A stretch of DNA of 60,969 nt from Photorhabdus australis DSM 17609 (GCF_000711895.1 NZ_KL543988.1:30668-91636); one strand, 5' to 3'; positions 11,765-21,913 are shown, numbered from the stretch's first letter. The notes: generated by a model not told the origin, from the sequence alone. Made by a program: numbers and translations.

Positions 11765-12274
11765 ATGGGTCTGTTTGATAAACTGAAATCTCTGGTTTCA
11801 GATGATAAAAAAAACAGCGGCACTATTGAAATAATCGCGCCTTTGTCTGGTGAGATTGTCAATATTGAAGATGTTCCAGATGTTGTTTTCGCCGAGAAAA
11901 TTGTCGGTGATGGTATCGCTATAAAACCTGCTGGCAATAAGATAGTTGCACCAGTTGATGGAACTATTGGTAAAATCTTTGAAACCAACCATGCGTTTTC
12001 TATCGAATCGGACAGCGGTATTGAGCTATTTGTCCACTTTGGTATAGATACGGTTGAGCTTAAAGGTGAAGGCTTTAAGCGCATTGCTGAAGAAGGCCAG
12101 CGTGTGCAGAAAGGAGATTTAGTTTTGGAATTTGATCTTAAACTCCTCGAAGAAAGGGCGAAATCAACTCTAACACCTGTTGTTATTTCCAACATGGATG
12201 AAATTAAAGAATTATCCAAACTGAATGGCTCTGTCACTGTTGGAGAAACCCCCATCATGCGGATTAAAAAGTAG
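11765..12274 (+). CDS. crr: Glucose-specific EIIA component (EIIA-Glc)
   Basis: Soluble phosphocarrier that feeds glucose-type EIIBC permeases and regulates adenylate cyclase and non-PTS permeases according to its phosphorylation. 169 residues. His91 in FVHFGIDTV is the phosphorylated residue and His76 in TNHAF the supporting active-site histidine. The E. coli trehalose permease TreB lacks its own EIIA and uses this protein; the TreB at 53402 also lacks one. It follows ptsI after 52 bases with AGGAGA before the ATG, and ends at a strong terminator. Confidence 0.98.
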   Translation: MGLFDKLKSLVSDDKKNSGTIEIIAPLSGEIVNIEDVPDVVFAEKIVGDGIAIKPAGNKIVAPVDGTIGKIFETNHAFSIESDSGIELFVHFGIDTVELKGEGFKRIAEEGQRVQKGDLVLEFDLKLLEERAKSTLTPVVISNMDEIKELSKLNGSVTVGETPIMRIKK

Positions 12275-12313
12275 CAATACTTTTATTCAATATAAAAATA
12301 CCATGTTCATCTT

Positions 12314-12344
12314 AAAAAACAGCCGACAACTGCGGCTGTTTTTT
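12314..12344. terminator. Bidirectional terminator after crr
   Basis: Perfect 12-bp stem AAAAAACAGCCG (12314-12325) and CGGCTGTTTTTT (12333-12344). The A and U runs make it usable from both sides, ending the pts transcript and probably the minus-strand cysM transcript. The rest of 12345-12551 holds nothing I recognise; in E. coli pdxK lies here. Confidence 0.88.
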
Positions 12345-12551
12345 CACCCCGTTATTTAACTTATCCAACCTTCCCATTTGATAATCAGGTAATGTGGGCA
12401 GCGTTTACCTTCTTGGAGATATTACTTTTTCCTCTACTTATTCTAATCTTTTGATATCTGCCAACATAACAGAGCTCATGCTGCCTACTGTGTTCTTCTT
12501 TTCAGTCCATGATATAAATTCAGAATGACACTGACGGATATTTTAATCAGA

Positions 12552-13433
12552 TTAATTAAATACCCCGGTAGAAAGATATCTGTCACCGCGATCACAGATA
12601 ATTGTAACAATTACAGCGCCCGGATTCTGTGCTGCTACTTTTAATGCGCCAGCGATAGCACCACCAGAACTAACCCCACAAAAAATTCCTTCTTTCTGAG
12701 CTAATAGACACATGGTATCTTCAGCTTCCTTCTGATTAATATCCAGCACCTGATCCACCAGCTCCTTCTGAAAAATACCCGGCAGATAGGCTGGCGACCA
12801 ACGACGAATACCTGGGATATGGCTATTTTCAGCTGGTTGTAATCCAATAACTTGCACACTATCAGACTGACTTTTCAAATAACGACTAACACCGGTAATG
12901 GTCCCCGTTGTTCCCATACTGGAAACAAAATGTGTAATACGCCCTCCTGTCTGTTGCCAAATTTCTGGTCCTGTAGTGGTAAAATGTGCTAACGGATTAT
13001 CCGGGTTATTGAATTGATCAAGAACCTTACCTTCACCATTGCGCTCCATTTGTTGCGCTAAATCACGTGCACCTTCCATGCCCAATTCTTTACTCACCAA
13101 AATCAGCTCTGCGCCATAAGCGCGCATAGAAGCCTGACGTTCAAGACTCATATTGTCAGGCATCAATAATTTAAGCTGATAACCTTTTACCGCCGAGATC
13201 ATTGCCAACGCAATACCTGTATTTCCACTAGTTGCTTCAATTAATACGTCACCAGGAGAAATTTCACCTCGTAATTCAGCCTGCTGAATCATTGACAGTG
13301 CTGCTCTGTCTTTTATTGAACCAGCTGGGTTATTACCTTCAAGTTTTATCCATATTTCCACCCCCAACTGATCGGTCATTCGTTGTAATTTTACCAGCGG
13401 GGTATTACCTATAAAGTGTTCCAAGCTTGCCAC
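12552..13433 (-). CDS. cysM: Cysteine synthase B
   Basis: PLP-dependent enzyme that makes cysteine from O-acetylserine and sulfide and, in enterics, also uses thiosulfate to give S-sulfocysteine. 293 residues (E. coli 303; the shortfall is at the C-terminus). PLP lysine Lys41 in NPAGSIKDRA, loop [11 protein letters not shown], and the thiosulfate-tolerant CysM-type sequence GRITHFVSSMGTTGT. It is last in the cysPTWA-cysM block, but a terminator in the 139-base gap after cysA argues for a separate promoter or read-through. Confidence 0.96.
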   Translation of the reverse strand: MASLEHFIGNTPLVKLQRMTDQLGVEIWIKLEGNNPAGSIKDRAALSMIQQAELRGEISPGDVLIEATSGNTGIALAMISAVKGYQLKLLMPDNMSLERQASMRAYGAELILVSKELGMEGARDLAQQMERNGEGKVLDQFNNPDNPLAHFTTTGPEIWQQTGGRITHFVSSMGTTGTITGVSRYLKSQSDSVQVIGLQPAENSHIPGIRRWSPAYLPGIFQKELVDQVLDINQKEAEDTMCLLAQKEGIFCGVSSGGAIAGALKVAAQNPGAVIVTIICDRGDRYLSTGVFN

Positions 13434-13505
13434 AGCTATTACCTAATTTTTATTTAATAGAAAATCGAAATAACCATATTCAGAAATATATCACAAGACT
13501 TTAAA

Positions 13506-13543
13506 TAAAAAATGCTCATCTCTTGGCAGTAAAGAGATGAGCA
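13506..13543 (-). terminator. Terminator between cysA and cysM
   Basis: Perfect 12-bp stem TGCTCATCTCTT (13513-13524) and AAGAGATGAGCA (13532-13543). On the minus strand it is followed by TTTTTTATTT. It lies 30 bases after the cysA stop codon. Confidence 0.88.
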
Positions 13544-13572
13544 AATGGTACCAACCAAAATTTAAATTATTA

Positions 13573-14661
13573 TCAAGCGGTCTGGGCTAAACTAAGGGCT
13601 TGCAGTTGTTTATCACCAGCATATAAACGTGCTCCAGTACCACCAATAAAATAACGGCTTCCCCTCGCCGGTACTGAGGCTTCATCAAACCAAATAATAG
13701 CAACTGGCTCCTGATGCCAACCCAGAGGCTGAACAGAAAGCTGCCAAAAATGCCCACGAGGGCTGACCTCAGTCACCTGTACAGGCAATGGGCTAGATGG
13801 TGTAGGCTGCGGATTCATCATGACTTCCCACGGACGCAGGAAGACATCAACTCCCCCCTGATGGATTGGTGTCACATTGAGGGGCAAGTGTTGCCCACCA
13901 ATCAAAAGCTGGGAACCTTTAATTTCACCACGAAAATGGTTAACCTCCCCCAAGAACTCCATGACGAAACGACTTGCCGGATAACGCCATACCTCTTGTG
14001 GCGTACCTACTTGTTCAATATTACCTTGGCTCATGACGACAACCCGATCAGCTACTTCCATCGCTTCTTCCTGATCATGAGTTACAAAAACGCTGGTAAA
14101 TTTCAATTCTTCATGGAGCCGACGCAACCAACGACGCAATTCCATTCTTACCTGAGCATCCAATGCACCAAATGGCTCATCCAGTAACAAAATTTGTGGT
14201 TCAACAGCCAGTGCCCTTGCCAGTGCTACCCGCTGCTTTTGTCCACCAGAAAGCTGCGACGGATAACGTTCAGCAAGATGAGTCAATTGCACCATTTCCA
14301 ATAACTTCATCACATTACGACGAATAGAAACCGTATCAGGACGCTTGCGTCGCGGAAGTACTGTCAATCCGAAGGCAACGTTATCAAATACGGTCATATG
14401 CCGAAACAACACATAATGCTGAAATACAAATCCAACCTGCCGTTCTTTAGCATGCATTTGGCTAACATCCTGTCCGTGAAAACTCAGTTTTCCCGCAGTC
14501 TGTTGCTCCAGACCAGCAATAATCCTTAGCAAAGTTGTTTTACCGGAGCCTGACGGACCAAGCAGAGCAACCATTTCCCCGGAAAAAATATTCAGAGTGA
14601 TATCGCTCAGAACCTGAGTGCGACCAAAATATTTACTGATATTGTTAATTTCAATACTCAT
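13573..14661 (-). CDS. cysA: Sulfate/thiosulfate ABC transporter ATP-binding protein
   Basis: ATPase that energises sulfate and thiosulfate import through CysT/CysW. 362 residues from the preferred ATG at 14661, which matches the E. coli MSIEI start; an in-frame ATG seven codons earlier would overlap cysW by 8 bases. Walker A GPSGSGKT at residues 35-42, signature LSGGQKQR, Walker [10 protein letters not shown], and the switch histidine in FVTHDQEEA are all present, with the C-terminal TOBE-like regulatory region. It completes the transporter operon cysP-cysT-cysW-cysA. Confidence 0.96.
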   Translation of the reverse strand: MSIEINNISKYFGRTQVLSDITLNIFSGEMVALLGPSGSGKTTLLRIIAGLEQQTAGKLSFHGQDVSQMHAKERQVGFVFQHYVLFRHMTVFDNVAFGLTVLPRRKRPDTVSIRRNVMKLLEMVQLTHLAERYPSQLSGGQKQRVALARALAVEPQILLLDEPFGALDAQVRMELRRWLRRLHEELKFTSVFVTHDQEEAMEVADRVVVMSQGNIEQVGTPQEVWRYPASRFVMEFLGEVNHFRGEIKGSQLLIGGQHLPLNVTPIHQGGVDVFLRPWEVMMNPQPTPSSPLPVQVTEVSPRGHFWQLSVQPLGWHQEPVAIIWFDEASVPARGSRYFIGGTGARLYAGDKQLQALSLAQTA

Positions 14662-14674
14662 ATCCGCTTCTGCC

Positions 14675-15520
14675 TTAACCATGCTGACGGTCTAACCGCC
14701 ATTGCAAAGCACTTTTAACAACCAATGTGATGATTGCCATCAACGCCAACAATGCCGCTGCGGTAAATGCCCCGACGGTATTGTAATCTTGATGCAATAA
14801 TTCAACCTGCAACGGCAATGTGTAAGTTTCACCACGAATAGCACCAGATACCACTGAAACAGCACCAAATTCACCAATCGCCCGGGCATTGGTCAAAACC
14901 ACACCATATAACAACGCCCAACGGATATTTGGTAACGTTACCCGCCAAAACATTTTCCAACCAGATGCTCCCAGCAATACTGCTGCCTCATCTTCCTGAC
15001 TCCCTTGACTAAGCATCATTGGCACCAGTTCTCGAACAACAAACGGGCAAGTAACAAATACTGTCACCAACACCATTCCCGGCCAGGAAAACATCAATTG
15101 GATATCATAGGTTTCCAGTACACTCCCTGCCCAACCATTCGAACCATAAAATAATAAGTAGAGCAAACCAGCCACCACCGGCGAGACAGCAAATGGAATA
15201 TCAATTAATGTCAGCAAACATTGCCGTCCAGGAAATTGAAAACGTGTTACCAACCAGGCAATCATTACACCAAAAATCAGGTTTACCGGAACCGTGATTA
15301 ATGCAATCAATATCGTCAACCAAATGGCATGCAACATATCAGGATCTAAAAGATTCTGAGTGACAACACCAATTCCTTTAGAAAAGGCTGTCATAAAGAT
15401 CCACATAATTGGTATCACTAACAGTAAGATTGAAAACAACACTCCTGTTGCAATAAGTGCCCATTTTCCCCAATTCACAGGAGGTCGTTGCGCCGCATAA
15501 GATTGAGATAATTCGACCAT
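14675..15520 (-). CDS. cysW: Sulfate/thiosulfate ABC transporter permease CysW
   Basis: One of two inner-membrane permease subunits. 281 residues with about six hydrophobic helices beginning at residues 19-42. The binding-protein-dependent permease signature [17 protein letters not shown], which docks on CysA, is clear. The start codon overlaps the cysT stop by one base (TAATG), indicating translational coupling. Confidence 0.96.
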   Translation of the reverse strand: MVELSQSYAAQRPPVNWGKWALIATGVLFSILLLVIPIMWIFMTAFSKGIGVVTQNLLDPDMLHAIWLTILIALITVPVNLIFGVMIAWLVTRFQFPGRQCLLTLIDIPFAVSPVVAGLLYLLFYGSNGWAGSVLETYDIQLMFSWPGMVLVTVFVTCPFVVRELVPMMLSQGSQEDEAAVLLGASGWKMFWRVTLPNIRWALLYGVVLTNARAIGEFGAVSVVSGAIRGETYTLPLQVELLHQDYNTVGAFTAAALLALMAIITLVVKSALQWRLDRQHG

Positions 15521-16353
15521 TAATGCCCTCCAATCCGCTTACCAAAGCGGCTTTGTAAGGTATTAATGCTAAACAGTAATATCAAGGATACAGCCAATAT
15601 GACTGATGCAATGGCACTCGCAGCTGGATAATCAAACTCCTGTAAGCGGATAAAGATCATCAACGATACCACTTCTGTCTGCCATGCGATGTTACCTGCA
15701 ATAAAGATCACTGCACCAAATTCTCCCAAACTGCGGGTAAAAGAGAGCGCTGCTCCCGCAATTAAAGCTGGAGATAGTTCCGGTAATATTACTCGCCAGA
15801 AAGTCTGCCAACGGCTTGCTCCCAACGTCTGAGCAGCTTCTTCATACTCTGGCCCTAACTCTTCAAGTACTGGCTGAATCGTTCGCACCACAAATGGCAA
15901 ACTTGTGAATGCCATCGCTACTGCAATCCCCAGCCAGGTATTCACTACTTGCACATCAAAATGCCCAAGCAGTGAACCATACCAACCGGTAGCAGAGAAC
16001 AGAGTTGCTAATGTCAAACCAGCTACCGCAGTAGGTAATGCAAAAGGGAGATCCATCAAGCCATCAAGTAAGCTACGACCGGGGAAACGATAGCGCGTGA
16101 GTACCCACGCCATCAGCATACCAAATACCGCATTAAACAAGCTGGCCGCCGCCGCCGCTAATAATGTGACTTTATAAGCTGCCACCACTTGAGGATTAGC
16201 TATAACCTGCCAATACTGGCCCCAAGTCATACTGGAAAGCTGCACAATCAATGCACTCAAGGGCAATAATAAGATCAGGCAGGTATAGAACAAACTGCTA
16301 CCTAAACTCAGCCCAAAACCAGGCAATACCCGCTTACTAGAAACCGTAAACAT
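15520..16353 (-). CDS. cysT: Sulfate/thiosulfate ABC transporter permease CysT (CysU)
   Basis: Partner permease of CysW in the sulfate uptake complex. 277 residues with about six membrane helices and the EAA loop EYEEAAQTLGASRWQTFW that contacts the ATPase. It overlaps the cysP stop and the cysW start by one base each, so the four transporter genes form one tightly coupled unit. Confidence 0.96.
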   Translation of the reverse strand: MFTVSSKRVLPGFGLSLGSSLFYTCLILLLPLSALIVQLSSMTWGQYWQVIANPQVVAAYKVTLLAAAAASLFNAVFGMLMAWVLTRYRFPGRSLLDGLMDLPFALPTAVAGLTLATLFSATGWYGSLLGHFDVQVVNTWLGIAVAMAFTSLPFVVRTIQPVLEELGPEYEEAAQTLGASRWQTFWRVILPELSPALIAGAALSFTRSLGEFGAVIFIAGNIAWQTEVVSLMIFIRLQEFDYPAASAIASVILAVSLILLFSINTLQSRFGKRIGGH

Positions 16354-17375
16354 TACTTATTCCCTTCTGCCAGCAATTGATCCAGGGTACCGCCAGTATT
16401 AAAGTGAATTTTCATCGCCTGAGGCCAACCACCGAACTGTTCTTCCAACCGGAACAATTTGGTTTCTGGAAAGAGAGCTTTCTGCCGCTCCATCACTTTC
16501 TTATCACTGACACGATAATTAAAACTGGTGATGATTTGTTGTGCCTGTGAGCTATAAAGATAATTCAAATAAGCTTTAGCCACTTCCTCAGTGCCATTTT
16601 TCATAACATTCTTATCAACCCAAGCCACAGGAAATTCCGCCAGAATATCTACCGACGGGACGATCACTTCATATTTGTCATCACCATATTGTTTACGGAT
16701 GTTATTTACTTCAGATTCAAAACTTATCAGCACATCACCCAAATCACGCTCAATAAATGAAGTCGTTGCACCACGACCTCCAATATCAAACACAATGACA
16801 TTTTTCAGGAAACGCTTCATCCACTCACGGGTTTTCCCCTGATCACCGTGATTCTTTTGTTGCATCGCTCCCCAGGCAGCCAGATAGGTATAACGGCCAT
16901 TACCGGAAGTTTTAGGGTTTGGGAAAACTAATTTGACATCCTTACGTACTAAGTCGCTCCAATCATGAATATTTTGGGGATTACCTTTACGTACCAAAAA
17001 CGCCATCGTGGAATAGTAAGGTGAACCGTTATTTGGCAGACGGTTTTGCCAGTCAGCAGGGATTAAACCACCACGATCATGCAAAATTTGTACATCTGTC
17101 ACTTGATTGTAAGTCACTACATCAGCTCGCAAACCTTGAATAATTGCCAGTGCTTGTTTGGAAGAGCCTGCGTGGGATTGTTTAATTAGCAATTTGTCTT
17201 GTGGATGCAGTTCATTCCACTGTTTTTCAAATTCAGGATTAAGTGCAGAAAATAGCTCACGCGCAACGTCATAAGAGCTATTTAATAGCTCTACAGCAAA
17301 GACATTACTGCTGCTCAATAAAGTTACTGCTACCAGTCCGTTTAGTATTTTATTTTTTGCTGAATACTTTTTCAT
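16353..17375 (-). CDS. cysP: Periplasmic thiosulfate/sulfate-binding protein
   Basis: Secreted substrate-binding protein that delivers thiosulfate and sulfate to CysT/CysW/CysA. 340 residues with a Sec signal peptide ending near Ala27 (VFA before VELLNSSYD). The segments [25 protein letters not shown] and [11 protein letters not shown] are of the CysP rather than the Sbp type. First gene of the operon; by analogy it should be under CysB control, though I cannot delimit a CysB box in the 295-base upstream spacer. Confidence 0.95.
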   Translation of the reverse strand: MKKYSAKNKILNGLVAVTLLSSSNVFAVELLNSSYDVARELFSALNPEFEKQWNELHPQDKLLIKQSHAGSSKQALAIIQGLRADVVTYNQVTDVQILHDRGGLIPADWQNRLPNNGSPYYSTMAFLVRKGNPQNIHDWSDLVRKDVKLVFPNPKTSGNGRYTYLAAWGAMQQKNHGDQGKTREWMKRFLKNVIVFDIGGRGATTSFIERDLGDVLISFESEVNNIRKQYGDDKYEVIVPSVDILAEFPVAWVDKNVMKNGTEEVAKAYLNYLYSSQAQQIITSFNYRVSDKKVMERQKALFPETKLFRLEEQFGGWPQAMKIHFNTGGTLDQLLAEGNK

Positions 17376-17595
17376 TGCTCACCTTAGTGCCTATCCCAGC
17401 AGGGGTTATTGGTGCAGGAAAACAAAATAGCCTAATGAAAGGTTCTTAACCTGTTATCTCACTCAAAACACACCAGTGACTAATGTATCCAGTTTATTTA
17501 TAACAGGGTAGATAACTATCGCTGTTTAATATACCGAATTGCAATTAGAAAGCATGAAACGCAATAAGCTGGCAGAAACAGTAAGGTTTTTAAAT

Positions 17596-17625
17596 GAAAA
17601 ATGCGGGCCTGCTACGGCTCCGCAT
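17596..17625 (-). terminator. Terminator after the YfeY-type lipoprotein gene
   Basis: Stem ATGCGG (17601-17606) and CCGCAT (17620-17625), extended inward by GCC/GGC past a bulge. On the minus strand it is followed by TTTTTCATTT. It lies 45 bases past the lipoprotein stop. The remainder of 17376-17600 shows nothing recognisable. Confidence 0.7.
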
Positions 17626-17670
17626 AACATAATATGAGGAAATAACGATACTCCAATCAATAATGGCTTT

Positions 17671-18279
17671 TTATCGCTTCCAGACTATACGTTCCACTTT
17701 CCAGTTTTTCAGCACATCATCAGAAGGAATCAAGCCTTCAGGGCCATCCCAGTTACCTGTAAACAGATAACTGACATTTTTGCTCTGCGGAGATTCGCAG
17801 ATGATCGCTTTCTTCTCTGATTCACTCACCGTATTTCGACAAGCACCAAATGCTTTGTTATAAAGTGCCGAGAACGGAGTACCAACCTTTGTTCCCCAGA
17901 CGGTTTTAACATCTTCATCTAACACATCAATACGACTAACTTTTCCATCTGTCTGACCAAAAAGCTCTATTTTCAATTGATTGCCGTCCATTGCTTGAAA
18001 TACCGTCATCAACTGACCATTTTTAGTCGCCATACCACTACGTAAATGGTACTTCCCATGCAGCCCTTTATCTATCGCATCTCTATTAATTACTGTCAGT
18101 GCATTTATTTCTCCAACTCCTTGGTCTGAGATTTGTAGCGAATTACCAAACCAACTAAAAGGCGATAAACCCGACCATGAAAAACCAGATGAACCCGCAC
18201 AACCGGCCAATAACAATGAACTACCTATTATGACAAAACGTAATCCTGACAACATGTTAGCGAAAGAAAACTCCTGCAT
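17671..18279 (-). CDS. yfeY: Outer-envelope lipoprotein of the RpoE-regulated YfeY (DUF1131) family
   Basis: 202-residue predicted lipoprotein of unknown function. The signal peptide ends in the lipobox LLAGC with Cys27, followed by FSWSGLSPFSWFGNSL and the YfeY-like blocks KYHLRSGM, ISRIDVLD-type VSRIDVLDEDV, and the C-terminal LIPSDDVLKNWKVERIVW. I chose the ATG at 18279 because AAGGGG lies about seven bases upstream; longer readings lack a signal sequence at their start. In E. coli yfeY belongs to the sigma-E regulon; I could not find a convincing sigma-E promoter here. Divergent from the YgiW-like gene. Confidence 0.88.
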   Translation of the reverse strand: MQEFSFANMLSGLRFVIIGSSLLLAGCAGSSGFSWSGLSPFSWFGNSLQISDQGVGEINALTVINRDAIDKGLHGKYHLRSGMATKNGQLMTVFQAMDGNQLKIELFGQTDGKVSRIDVLDEDVKTVWGTKVGTPFSALYNKAFGACRNTVSESEKKAIICESPQSKNVSYLFTGNWDGPEGLIPSDDVLKNWKVERIVWKR

Positions 18280-18461
18280 AACTGACCCCTTTTGACTAAA
18301 TACAAAGATGGCTACTGAGACATCCCTCCTGATTGTTAGTTTCAGAAAACACAAAAAGTTTATAAATGTTACTAACAATGAGTGAATATTATATTGATTA
18401 AATATCACTTCGCGGTATCCTACTTTTCCCAAGAAAAAACCATCTTTATTACAAGGTCAAT

Positions 18462-18881
18462 ATGATGAAAAAAACATTTGTAACCACCGCCTTAATTGCT
18501 CTATTCAGTACGCCATTAATGGCTCAAACCTCACATATGCAATCTGGTGGTTTTTCTGGCCCAAATGTTGAGCAACTTCAAACCCAGACAGCACCACAAG
18601 GTGGTTTTATCGATAACAATGTAAAAATATCGACCACTGAACAAGTGAAAAATATGTGGGATGACAGTTGGGTTGTGCTGGAGGGAAATATCGAATCCCG
18701 TATCCGTGGTGATCATTTCATATTCCGTGATAACACAGGAGTCATTGAAGTCGAAATTGATCATAAATACTGGAATGGCCAAACAATAACACCTCAGGAT
18801 AAAGTCCGCCTTGAAGGTGAAGTCGATAAAGAATGGAGCTCCACGACAGTTGATGTAAAAAAAGTGACTAAATTGCACTAA
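18462..18881 (+). CDS. Periplasmic YgiW/YdeI-type OB-fold (BOF) stress protein
   Basis: 139 residues with a clear Sec signal peptide (KKTFVTTALIALFSTPLMAQ, cleaved near residue 21) and a mature OB-fold domain. Conserved family blocks are VVLEGNIESRI, FRDNTGVIEVEIDHKYWNG and LEGEVDKEW. E. coli paralogues YgiW and YdeI contribute to stress and peroxide tolerance and bind no known catalytic cofactor. Two adjacent ATG codons could start; both give the same signal peptide. It is divergent from the lipoprotein gene and convergent with ypeA. Confidence 0.88.
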   Translation: MMKKTFVTTALIALFSTPLMAQTSHMQSGGFSGPNVEQLQTQTAPQGGFIDNNVKISTTEQVKNMWDDSWVVLEGNIESRIRGDHFIFRDNTGVIEVEIDHKYWNGQTITPQDKVRLEGEVDKEWSSTTVDVKKVTKLH

Positions 18882-18886
18882 TGATT

Positions 18887-18924
18887 TGTGGCTGAATGGT
18901 ACTAATAGTACTCATTCAGCCACA
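18887..18924. terminator. Long hairpin between convergent genes
   Basis: TGTGGCTGAATG (18887-18898) pairs perfectly with CATTCAGCCACA (18913-18924), and the stem continues as GTACT/AGTAC past a single bulged base, giving 17 pairs. It lies exactly between the two convergent stop codons, so it probably ends or protects both messages, although the flanking U-runs are poor. Confidence 0.65.
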
Positions 18925-18933
18925 TGACTCAAC

Positions 18934-19365
18934 TCAATATTCCTGATCAATAATCAAACGCTTACTGAAAATAACACTTTCCTGATGGCGATCTTCATAT
19001 TCCAGCTTTTCACACATATAGAGAATGGCATCATTATCCTCAGGAACAATAAACATTATTTTTGGACAACCACGGGCCATCAGCTTCTTTTCCAATCGGG
19101 AAACTAATGCATTTGCAATTCCTCGCCCCCGAAATTCAGGATGAACCCCCAAATAATAAGCCGAACCCCGGTGACCATCATAACCACCCATAACAGTCCC
19201 AACCACTTCACCAGCCACTTCTGCGACTAAAAACAGGTCAGGATCATGAGTCAATTTACGCTCAATATCCACTTCAGGATCAACACCAGGATTAAGTAAA
19301 TCGCAGCGTTCCCATAAGGTGATCACTTCTTCAAAATCATCTTGTCGAAATACCCGAATTTCCAT
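18934..19365 (-). CDS. ypeA: GNAT family acetyltransferase YpeA
   Basis: 143-residue GNAT-fold N-acetyltransferase; the substrate is not known. The acetyl-CoA loop is in [18 protein letters not shown] (R/QxxGxG/A type), preceded by [16 protein letters not shown]. Its N-terminus [21 protein letters not shown] is nearly that of E. coli YpeA. In E. coli amiA and hemF follow; here hemF is next and amiA is not present. Divergent from hemF. Confidence 0.93.
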   Translation of the reverse strand: MEIRVFRQDDFEEVITLWERCDLLNPGVDPEVDIERKLTHDPDLFLVAEVAGEVVGTVMGGYDGHRGSAYYLGVHPEFRGRGIANALVSRLEKKLMARGCPKIMFIVPEDNDAILYMCEKLEYEDRHQESVIFSKRLIIDQEY

Positions 19366-19503
19366 CCTTAACCAACCTGTTTTTATTGAAATAACAATTT
19401 TCTCATTATCTCCGCTTTAACCCCGGAATCAATACGAAAATGCCTTCTCTGTCACCAATAGATATAATATGGTATGTCATCGCATTACAATGAGAAAAGA
19501 GTA

Positions 19504-20412
19504 ATGAACACACCAAACATTAATCAAATTAAATCTTTTTTCCTTTCATTACAGGAAAAAATTTGCCAGCAATTGGAACAAGCAGATGGCACAGCAAAAT
19601 TTACCGAGCAGAGCTGGCAACGCAGAGAAGGCGGTGGTGGTCGCAGTCGAATTATGCAAGAAGGCACAGTATTCGAGCAAGCAGGCGCTAATTTTTCCCA
19701 TATATCAGGAACCAGACTTCCCGTATCAGCAACAGCCCATCGCTCTGAATTAGCAGGTCGCAGTTATCAAGCAATGGGGATCTCTGTGGTTATTCATCCT
19801 TTAAATCCATATATACCAACCAGCCATGCTAACGTCCGGTTCTTTATTGCAGAAAAAGAAGGTGAATCTCCAGTATGGTGGTTCGGTGGAGGTTTTGATT
19901 TAACTCCCTATTATGGTTTTGAAGAAGATGTTATTCACTGGCACACTACCGCCAGAAATATATGCCAACCATATGGCGAAGATATTTACCCAAAATATAA
20001 AAAATGGTGTGATGATTATTTCTATATTAAACATCGTAATGAAGCTCGTGGGATTGGCGGTTTATTTTATGATGACTTAAATACCCCTAATTTTGAACAT
20101 TGTTTTAACTTTACTCAAGATATAGGTAAAGGTTTTCTTCATGCCTATCTACCTATTGTAGAAAAAAGGAAAACCCTATTATGGGGTGAACGTGAACGAA
20201 AATTTCAATTATATCGCCGTGGTCGCTACGTAGAATTCAACTTAGTTTGGGACAGAGGAACTCTATTTGGATTACAAAGTGGTGGACGAACAGAATCTAT
20301 ATTAATGTCTATGCCACCCTTGGTACGCTGGGAATATGATTATCACCCTGAACCAGGATCTGCAGAAGCTTCTTTATATACTGACTTTCTACCAGTAAAA
20401 AGCTGGATATGA
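19504..20412 (+). CDS. hemF: Oxygen-dependent coproporphyrinogen III oxidase
   Basis: Converts coproporphyrinogen III to protoporphyrinogen IX with O2 in heme synthesis; a cytosolic homodimer. 302 residues from the ATG at 19504, which has GAGAAAAGAG upstream; a longer reading adds ten atypical residues. Family motifs [44 protein letters not shown] and [12 protein letters not shown] are all intact. Alone on its strand here. A 10-bp GTTAGGAATA/TATTCCTAAC hairpin (20424-20454) follows the stop and may end the message. Confidence 0.97.
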   Translation: MNTPNINQIKSFFLSLQEKICQQLEQADGTAKFTEQSWQRREGGGGRSRIMQEGTVFEQAGANFSHISGTRLPVSATAHRSELAGRSYQAMGISVVIHPLNPYIPTSHANVRFFIAEKEGESPVWWFGGGFDLTPYYGFEEDVIHWHTTARNICQPYGEDIYPKYKKWCDDYFYIKHRNEARGIGGLFYDDLNTPNFEHCFNFTQDIGKGFLHAYLPIVEKRKTLLWGERERKFQLYRRGRYVEFNLVWDRGTLFGLQSGGRTESILMSMPPLVRWEYDYHPEPGSAEASLYTDFLPVKSWI

Positions 20413-20643
20413 TTTTTTATAATGTTAGGAATATTGCATACAATTATTCCTAACTACTTATATTTTTAATACGACCAATACAAAAATCCCTTACGCAAAT
20501 AACATAACATTTTATTAACAACCCTTTAACATAAAAGAAGCATATAGCTCTGATGACTATCAGCTGGAAACGTGTTTAATATGAAACCGTACTTAAAGAG
20601 TACCTCTTATTAAAAATCTAATAATTTATTCCAGGAGATATTT

Positions 20644-21756
20644 ATGCAAATACAAAACAATAACTACAAGGGTTTAATACCACCGTACATTCTTCAAAAT
20701 ATTTATAATAATAATAGCGAGAGTGAAAAACAGAAGGTATTAATGACATTAAATCATACCAATAGTTTAATGTTGAATAGTGTTATTGAAACAATAGAAC
20801 CATCTGATAAAGATGACAAAGTTGTCCGTACAACTATACATCGCTCTATTTACGATGCAGAAAATAAACGCAAGTTGCCAGGAAAGTTAGTACGAGATGA
20901 AGGCGATCCAGACAACGGAGATAAATCAGTTGATAATGCATATAAATATTTAGAAGCAACTCATAGTTTCTATAAAGAAGTTTTTAATCGCAACTCATTA
21001 GATGATAAAGGAATGAAATTGATTGCCACTGTGCATTATGGCGAAGAATATATGAATGCATTCTGGGGCAACGGGCAAATGGTATTTGGCGATGGAGATG
21101 GAAAACTTTTCAATGACTTCACAACATCTATTGATGTTATCGGCCATGAATTATCTCATGGTGTTATTGAAAAAACAGCAAACTTGGTCTATTTCTTCCA
21201 GTCTGGATCATTGAATGAATCAATAGCGGATGTTTTTGGCACATTAGTAAAACAACATTACTTGAAACAAAAAGTTGACGAAGCAGATTGGATTATAGGC
21301 AGTGGGTTACTGGGCAAAGATGTTAAAGGTGTAGGGATTCGCTCAATGAAAAACCCCGGCAGTGCATATGATGATAAGGATCTCGGTAAAGATCCACAGC
21401 CTGGTCATATGGATGATTATAAAGACCTGCCGATTTTTAGAGACAATGGTGGTGTTCATATCAATTCAGGTATTCCTAATAAAGCCTTCTATAATCTGGC
21501 AATAAAATTAGGTGGATATGCCTGGGAGAAAGCAGGAAAAATATGGTACAACACATTGTTGGATAAAGATCTTGCACGTGATGCTAACTTCTCATCCTTC
21601 GCTAAATTAACAATTAAACATGCTCGTGAGTTATTTGATGAGGATGTTGAAAAAGCAACGATTGATAGCTGGAAAGAAGTGGGTGTTAAAGTAGAAGAAG
21701 ATAAGGGCGACAAGGACAAAACTAAAGATAAAACCAAGGATAAAACTGAAGATTAA
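20644..21756 (+). CDS. prtS: Thermolysin-like (M4) metalloprotease of the protealysin/PrtS type
   Basis: Zinc endopeptidase of family M4. Zinc ligands are His168 and His172 in the HELSH motif and Glu192 in NESIADVFG, Glu169 is the catalytic base, and His272 (GGVHINSG) the transition-state histidine. There is no Sec signal. The short N-terminal part (about 50 residues, with the IPPYIL motif) is the protealysin-type propeptide instead of the long thermolysin propeptide. A charged, repetitive tail rich in D, K and T (residues 350-370) is unusual. Photorhabdus PrtS/photorin belongs to this group, and PrtS has been reported to provoke melanisation in insects. The next gene encodes an emfourin-type inhibitor. 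Secretion route is not evident. Confidence 0.93.
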   Translation: MQIQNNNYKGLIPPYILQNIYNNNSESEKQKVLMTLNHTNSLMLNSVIETIEPSDKDDKVVRTTIHRSIYDAENKRKLPGKLVRDEGDPDNGDKSVDNAYKYLEATHSFYKEVFNRNSLDDKGMKLIATVHYGEEYMNAFWGNGQMVFGDGDGKLFNDFTTSIDVIGHELSHGVIEKTANLVYFFQSGSLNESIADVFGTLVKQHYLKQKVDEADWIIGSGLLGKDVKGVGIRSMKNPGSAYDDKDLGKDPQPGHMDDYKDLPIFRDNGGVHINSGIPNKAFYNLAIKLGGYAWEKAGKIWYNTLLDKDLARDANFSSFAKLTIKHARELFDEDVEKATIDSWKEVGVKVEEDKGDKDKTKDKTKDKTED

Positions 21757-21764
21757 TCTATAAC

Positions 21765-21795
21765 ATATCGCTGGTTAACGCCAGCGATATTTTAT
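21765..21795 (+). terminator. Terminator between the M4 protease and emfourin genes
   Basis: Perfect 10-bp stem ATATCGCTGG (21765-21774) and CCAGCGATAT (21781-21790) with a six-base loop, then TTTTATTATTT. It lies nine bases after the protease stop codon. Confidence 0.8.
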
Positions 21796-21846
21796 TATTT
21801 GTAATACCTGACTAGTAAAAAATATATCTAATAGAAGATGCCAAAA

Positions 21847-21874
21847 TTGTTAACGACAAATTTCACGCTATACT
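21847..21874 (+). promoter_or_regulatory. Candidate promoter for the emfourin gene
   Basis: TTGTTA (21847-21852) and TATACT (21869-21874) lie 16 bases apart, between the protease terminator and the inhibitor start. Four of six and five of six consensus bases match. It would let the inhibitor be made independently of the protease. Confidence 0.5.
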
Positions 21875-21913
21875 AAAGAAATGTGAAAAATAACCGTAAA
21901 AAACTGGTATATC

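Noticed and set aside
18280-18461. Sigma-E promoter for the YfeY-type lipoprotein
   Set aside because: An AAACTT...TCTGA pair is visible, but the spacing is about nine bases, too short for sigma-E (about 16).
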